From contig NZ_CP095742.1 of assembly GCF_023078495.1 (NCBI RefSeq), positions 4,612,501 to 4,676,500 of the forward strand: DNA of 64,000 nucleotides, written 5' to 3'. The stretch is from Luteibacter aegosomatissinici (GTDB lineage Bacteria > Pseudomonadota > Gammaproteobacteria > Xanthomonadales > Rhodanobacteraceae). The stretch's first letter is position 1. Every line of letters begins with the position of its first letter. A program made the position numbers and the translations under genes. The notes under the pieces were generated by a model. That model saw nothing but the letters and a program-made list of their open reading frames with translations, did not search any database and was not told the origin of the DNA. Positions 61,103 to 64,000 of the stretch are shown here, one piece after another.

Positions 61103-64000
61103 TTAGAAGTCGTAGCTGATGCCGAAGCGGGCGTAACGCGGGGTGGTCTGGTAGAGCGGCACGTCGTAACGCGCGTTCAGGCTGTTGGTGCTGCCGTGGA
61201 TCGGATAAACCTGCGTTTCCTTGCGCTGGTTCAGCAGGTTGAACACGGTGACGTTGAAGGCAAGCTTCTTGTCAGCCCACTCCGGACGGTATTCAAGCGA
61301 GCCCGTCACGAGGTAGGTCCAGGGGTTGTGGCCTGCGGCACCCGGGGGCGACGGCTGGCCATCGCACCAGTGGTAGTACGAGCCATAACCGAGGTTCGGG
61401 TTGGTCTGGTTCGGACCATACAGGCCCAGGCAGCTCTTCGGCGCGCCCGAGGCGATGTTGATGTTGGCCGAGACCAGCCATTCCGGCGCCAGCTGGTAGG
61501 AACCGTAGATCTTGAACTGGTGCTTGCGGCTGTTGGCCAGTTCGCCGTTGGCGTACTGCATGACTTCCGCGTAATCCCAGTCAACCGTCGCCGAGACCGT
61601 ATCCTGGCGGATGTCCGAACGGACCTGGCCTTCCGAGTTGCCGTAGCTCTTCGAGAAGACGTAATCGAAGCGGACCTGGTACACGCCATCCCAGGCGTGG
61701 TCGAGGTAGAGCTCGAGGCCGTAGTAGCTGCGCTTGTTGTGCGGGAAGCCAAAGTCCTCATTGTTCATGTCGACGCTGTAGTAGCCGCCGTTCGTGTTCG
61801 GGATGAGGAACGTGTTGGCGCGACCCGGGTTGAACAGGTAGCTACCCTGGATATCGCCGATGGTGTCCGGATCGATACCCGAACGAATCATCTTGCGGGT
61901 GATGGCATCGGCGTCGCCGACGTCATCGATCGAGTTACGCAGCTTGCGCACGGTGCCCTTGGCGCCGTAGGTCCACTTGTCGTTCAACGCCGCGTCGAAG
62001 CCGAGGATGAACTCATCCTGGTACTGCGACTTGATGTTGGTGGCGGCAGCGGTCTTCGGATCGCGCGGGATGCCGTATTCGCGGTTGGCCGAGATCGGGC
62101 CACCCGTGCTGCTCTCGATCGGCGTCAGGCCCTGCGGGATGCCGTTGGCGTCGATACCGGTGTAGTTGTAGTACTCGTTCGTGTAGAGCGAAGCACCGGC
62201 GGAACGCAGGGCGACGGTCGCCGGCAGCGCGAGGTAGTAACGGCCTGCGTTGGCGTAAATCTTCAGCGTGGAATCACCGTTCACGTCCCAGGTGGCACCC
62301 AGGCGCGGCGCCCACTGCGGGGTCGTCAGGCGCAGGTACGGCTGGCTCTGCTGGTTGTAGTTGGTGAACTGGTCATTACGCAGACCCACCTTCACCATCC
62401 AGCGATCGTTCACCTGCCAGGTGTCTTCGATGTACTGCGCGCGCTGCGTGGTACGGACCGAAGCGGCCGTGCTGTAGATGTAGCGCGAAACCCAGTAACC
62501 CTCGCCAGCCGCCGGGGCGACGTATGCGGAATCGGTCGGCTCTTCACCGATGATGGGCACGCCCGGATCCTGCTTGCCGTACTGCCAGGCGTAGCCCGGG
62601 CCCGAGGTGGTGACACCGTCGTGCGTGTCGCGGACGTTCTGGTTATCGATACCGGCAACGATCGTGTGATCGCCGATGTGGTAGCTCAGGTCGACCCGCA
62701 GGTTGGTGTTGGTCGACTTGTGCTCCGGATCCGGCACCTGCGCCGACGGGTTGCCGTTGGTGATGACACCACCACCGGTGTAGGCCGGGTTCTCGAACGT
62801 GGCACCAATAATGTTCGGCTGGGTCACGTCACCGCCCGTGGCGGTGTAGTACGTGCCCTTCATCTTGCCGTACAGCGCGGTAAGGGTCAGGTCATCCGTG
62901 ATGTAGCTGGTGAACTTGGCCGTATATAGGTCGGCGCCCGACTTGTTCGGCGGTACGCCGGAGTTGTCCTTGCCGGTGTAGTCACCCTTGGTGTGGGTGG
63001 CGTAGTCGTAGTCGTAGATCGAGGCGTCGTAGTTCTGCTTGTTCGACGCGCCGGTGACTTCAAGGATGTTGCTGTCGTTGATGTTCCAATCGATCTTGCC
63101 GTAGTACTTCGGGTTGCGGTAGGACGTCTTGTACACGAACGGGGCGGCGACACTGGTGGTCGACTCACCTTCGCGGCGCTCCTGTTCGGCAGCGACGAAG
63201 ATGTACAGGGTGTCCTTGATCAACGGACCACCGGCGTAAGCGGAGTACGTCGTGCGCCAGGACTTGTCGCCCTTATTCTCGTCGTATTCCTGACCAGCAA
63301 GCGGGCCGACCTGGCGGTAATAGTTGAACGGGTTGGCCTTGGTGCCCTTCGGCTCCCACAGCACCTGTGCACCGAAGTGCCAGTCATTGGTGCCGCGCTT
63401 ACCGACCTGAGAGATCACGCCGCCCGACGAACGGCCGTAGGCTGCACCGTAACCGCCCGCAAGGATTTCCTGCTGGTCGATGGCGCCGTACGGCAGCGTG
63501 ATACCACCGAAGCCGCTGAGCGGATCAGTCGTGTTGAAGCCGTTCATGTAGTACGCGTTCTCGGTCACGGCGCTGCCGGCGATCGAGACAAGGGCGTTAC
63601 CGGTCGGGCCCGTGAAGAACGAGCTACCCGCAACGGCACCCGGCGCCAGCAGCGCGATGGCTTCGGCGGTGCGGGCCAGCGGCAGCTTATCGAGCTGCTG
63701 CGAGGTGATGACGGTACGCGAGTCGACCGCGCTGACGTCGATCGACGGCAGCGCATTGGCCGACACGGTCACGCCTTCCAGGCTGGAAGCGTTGGAGGCG
63801 CTGGCAGCGGCGGCGAACGAAACGTCCGTACCACCACCCACGCGCAGGGTGACGTTGTTACGCGTATCGACCACGCCATCGCCCTGCTTCAGCGTGACGG
63901 TGTAGTTACCGACCGGCAGCTGGCCGATGGTGTAGCGGCCCTGCTGGTCAACGGTGACGGTACGGCTGACGCCCGTATCGCTGGTAGCAGTGACGGTCTG
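61103..64000 (-). CDS. Oar-type TonB-dependent receptor, second tandem copy (N-terminus beyond the window)
   Basis: 965 residues are visible; the frame is open to the window edge, so the start and signal peptide lie outside. The visible N-terminal part (QGRYTIGQLPVGNYTVTLK) is the carboxypeptidase-regulatory-like domain. The plug shares long identical runs with the first copy: VDSRTVITS, ENAYYMNGFNTTDPLSGFGG, LPYGAIDQQE, GAAYGRSSGGVISQVGKRGTN. The barrel ends in the same RYARFGISYDF. Differences concentrate in predicted extracellular loops. Presumably the copies arose by tandem duplication and take up different substrates. Confidence 0.93.
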   Translation of the reverse strand, partial: QTVTATSDTGVSRTVTVDQQGRYTIGQLPVGNYTVTLKQGDGVVDTRNNVTLRVGGGTDVSFAAAASASNASSLEGVTVSANALPSIDVSAVDSRTVITSQQLDKLPLARTAEAIALLAPGAVAGSSFFTGPTGNALVSIAGSAVTENAYYMNGFNTTDPLSGFGGITLPYGAIDQQEILAGGYGAAYGRSSGGVISQVGKRGTNDWHFGAQVLWEPKGTKANPFNYYRQVGPLAGQEYDENKGDKSWRTTYSAYAGGPLIKDTLYIFVAAEQERREGESTTSVAAPFVYKTSYRNPKYYGKIDWNINDSNILEVTGASNKQNYDASIYDYDYATHTKGDYTGKDNSGVPPNKSGADLYTAKFTSYITDDLTLTALYGKMKGTYYTATGGDVTQPNIIGATFENPAYTGGGVITNGNPSAQVPDPEHKSTNTNLRVDLSYHIGDHTIVAGIDNQNVRDTHDGVTTSGPGYAWQYGKQDPGVPIIGEEPTDSAYVAPAAGEGYWVSRYIYSTAASVRTTQRAQYIEDTWQVNDRWMVKVGLRNDQFTNYNQQSQPYLRLTTPQWAPRLGATWDVNGDSTLKIYANAGRYYLALPATVALRSAGASLYTNEYYNYTGIDANGIPQGLTPIESSTGGPISANREYGIPRDPKTAAATNIKSQYQDEFILGFDAALNDKWTYGAKGTVRKLRNSIDDVGDADAITRKMIRSGIDPDTIGDIQGSYLFNPGRANTFLIPNTNGGYYSVDMNNEDFGFPHNKRSYYGLELYLDHAWDGVYQVRFDYVFSKSYGNSEGQVRSDIRQDTVSATVDWDYAEVMQYANGELANSRKHQFKIYGSYQLAPEWLVSANINIASGAPKSCLGLYGPNQTNPNLGYGSYYHWCDGQPSPPGAAGHNPWTYLVTGSLEYRPEWADKKLAFNVTVFNLLNQRKETQVYPIHGSTNSLNARYDVPLYQTTPRYARFGISYDF

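Overview
The window is a 64 kb stretch of a GC-rich gammaproteobacterial chromosome. The gene content points to Xanthomonadales, most likely Rhodanobacteraceae (Luteibacter/Dyella-like): several TonB-dependent receptors including Oar-type ones, thrABC-type and leu-ilv operons behind attenuator peptides, a bioBFHC cluster, mnmG, tex and pepN, and GTAG-type palindromic repeats of the kind described in Stenotrophomonas and Pseudomonas. The taxon is inferred from content and style, because no rRNA or other marker lies here. No tRNA, rRNA, CRISPR array, insertion sequence, prophage or transcription-factor gene was recognised.

Layout. 1-2.7 kb: two-partner secretion pair (TpsB transporter, then a TpsA exoprotein that runs off the left edge). 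2.8-4.3 kb: amino-acid permease. 4.5-12.2 kb: an organophosphate-scavenging island. A TonB receptor is coupled to a secreted glycerophosphodiester phosphodiesterase; divergent from it are a secreted NPP-type phosphodiesterase and a CpdB-type cyclic nucleotide phosphodiesterase/nucleotidase lipoprotein. 12.3-16.0 kb: threonine operon (Thr-rich leader peptide, stand-alone homoserine dehydrogenase, thrB, thrC), then an OprD-type porin. 17.7-28.7 kb: one long branched-chain amino-acid operon: leader peptide with attenuator, leuA, ilvE, leuC, leuD, leuB, ilvD, ilvC, ilvB, ilvN. It lacks ilvA. 28.8-33.2 kb: SDR protein, tiny acidic protein, YfhO-type membrane protein, ubiA. 33.4-37.4 kb: a second TonB receptor coupled to a secreted hydrolase (CehA/McbA PHP type). 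37.4-43.8 kb: comF, a small membrane protein, the biotin cluster bioB-bioF-trhO-bioH-bioC, and tag. 43.9-48.6 kb: threonine/hydroxyaspartate dehydratase-like enzyme, aldose epimerase, pepN. 48.6-49.1 kb: a non-coding stretch with strong hairpins. 49.1-54.3 kb: mnmG, a GYF_2/RDD membrane protein, tex. 54.4-57.2 kb: GDSL autotransporter esterase and a YbaY-like lipoprotein. 57.5-64 kb: two tandem Oar-type TonB receptors, the second cut by the right edge.

The most notable features are: (i) two amino-acid attenuation leaders (Thr and Leu/Ile/Val), both absent from simple ORF calls, which share one promoter geometry (TTGACA, 18 bp, TAxGTT) that puts the transcription start on or next to the leader ATG, so both may be leaderless; (ii) two independent TonB-receptor/secreted-hydrolase pairs joined by the same TGATG stop-start overlap; (iii) pathway enzymes stripped of usual regulatory parts (homoserine dehydrogenase without aspartokinase or ACT, LeuA without its leucine-sensing C-terminal domain); (iv) palindromic repeats that sit exactly at the two non-overlapping joints of the branched-chain operon; (v) structured non-coding DNA between pepN and mnmG with terminators facing the opposite strand. 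All functional statements rest on motif recognition by eye; no alignments or database searches were run.
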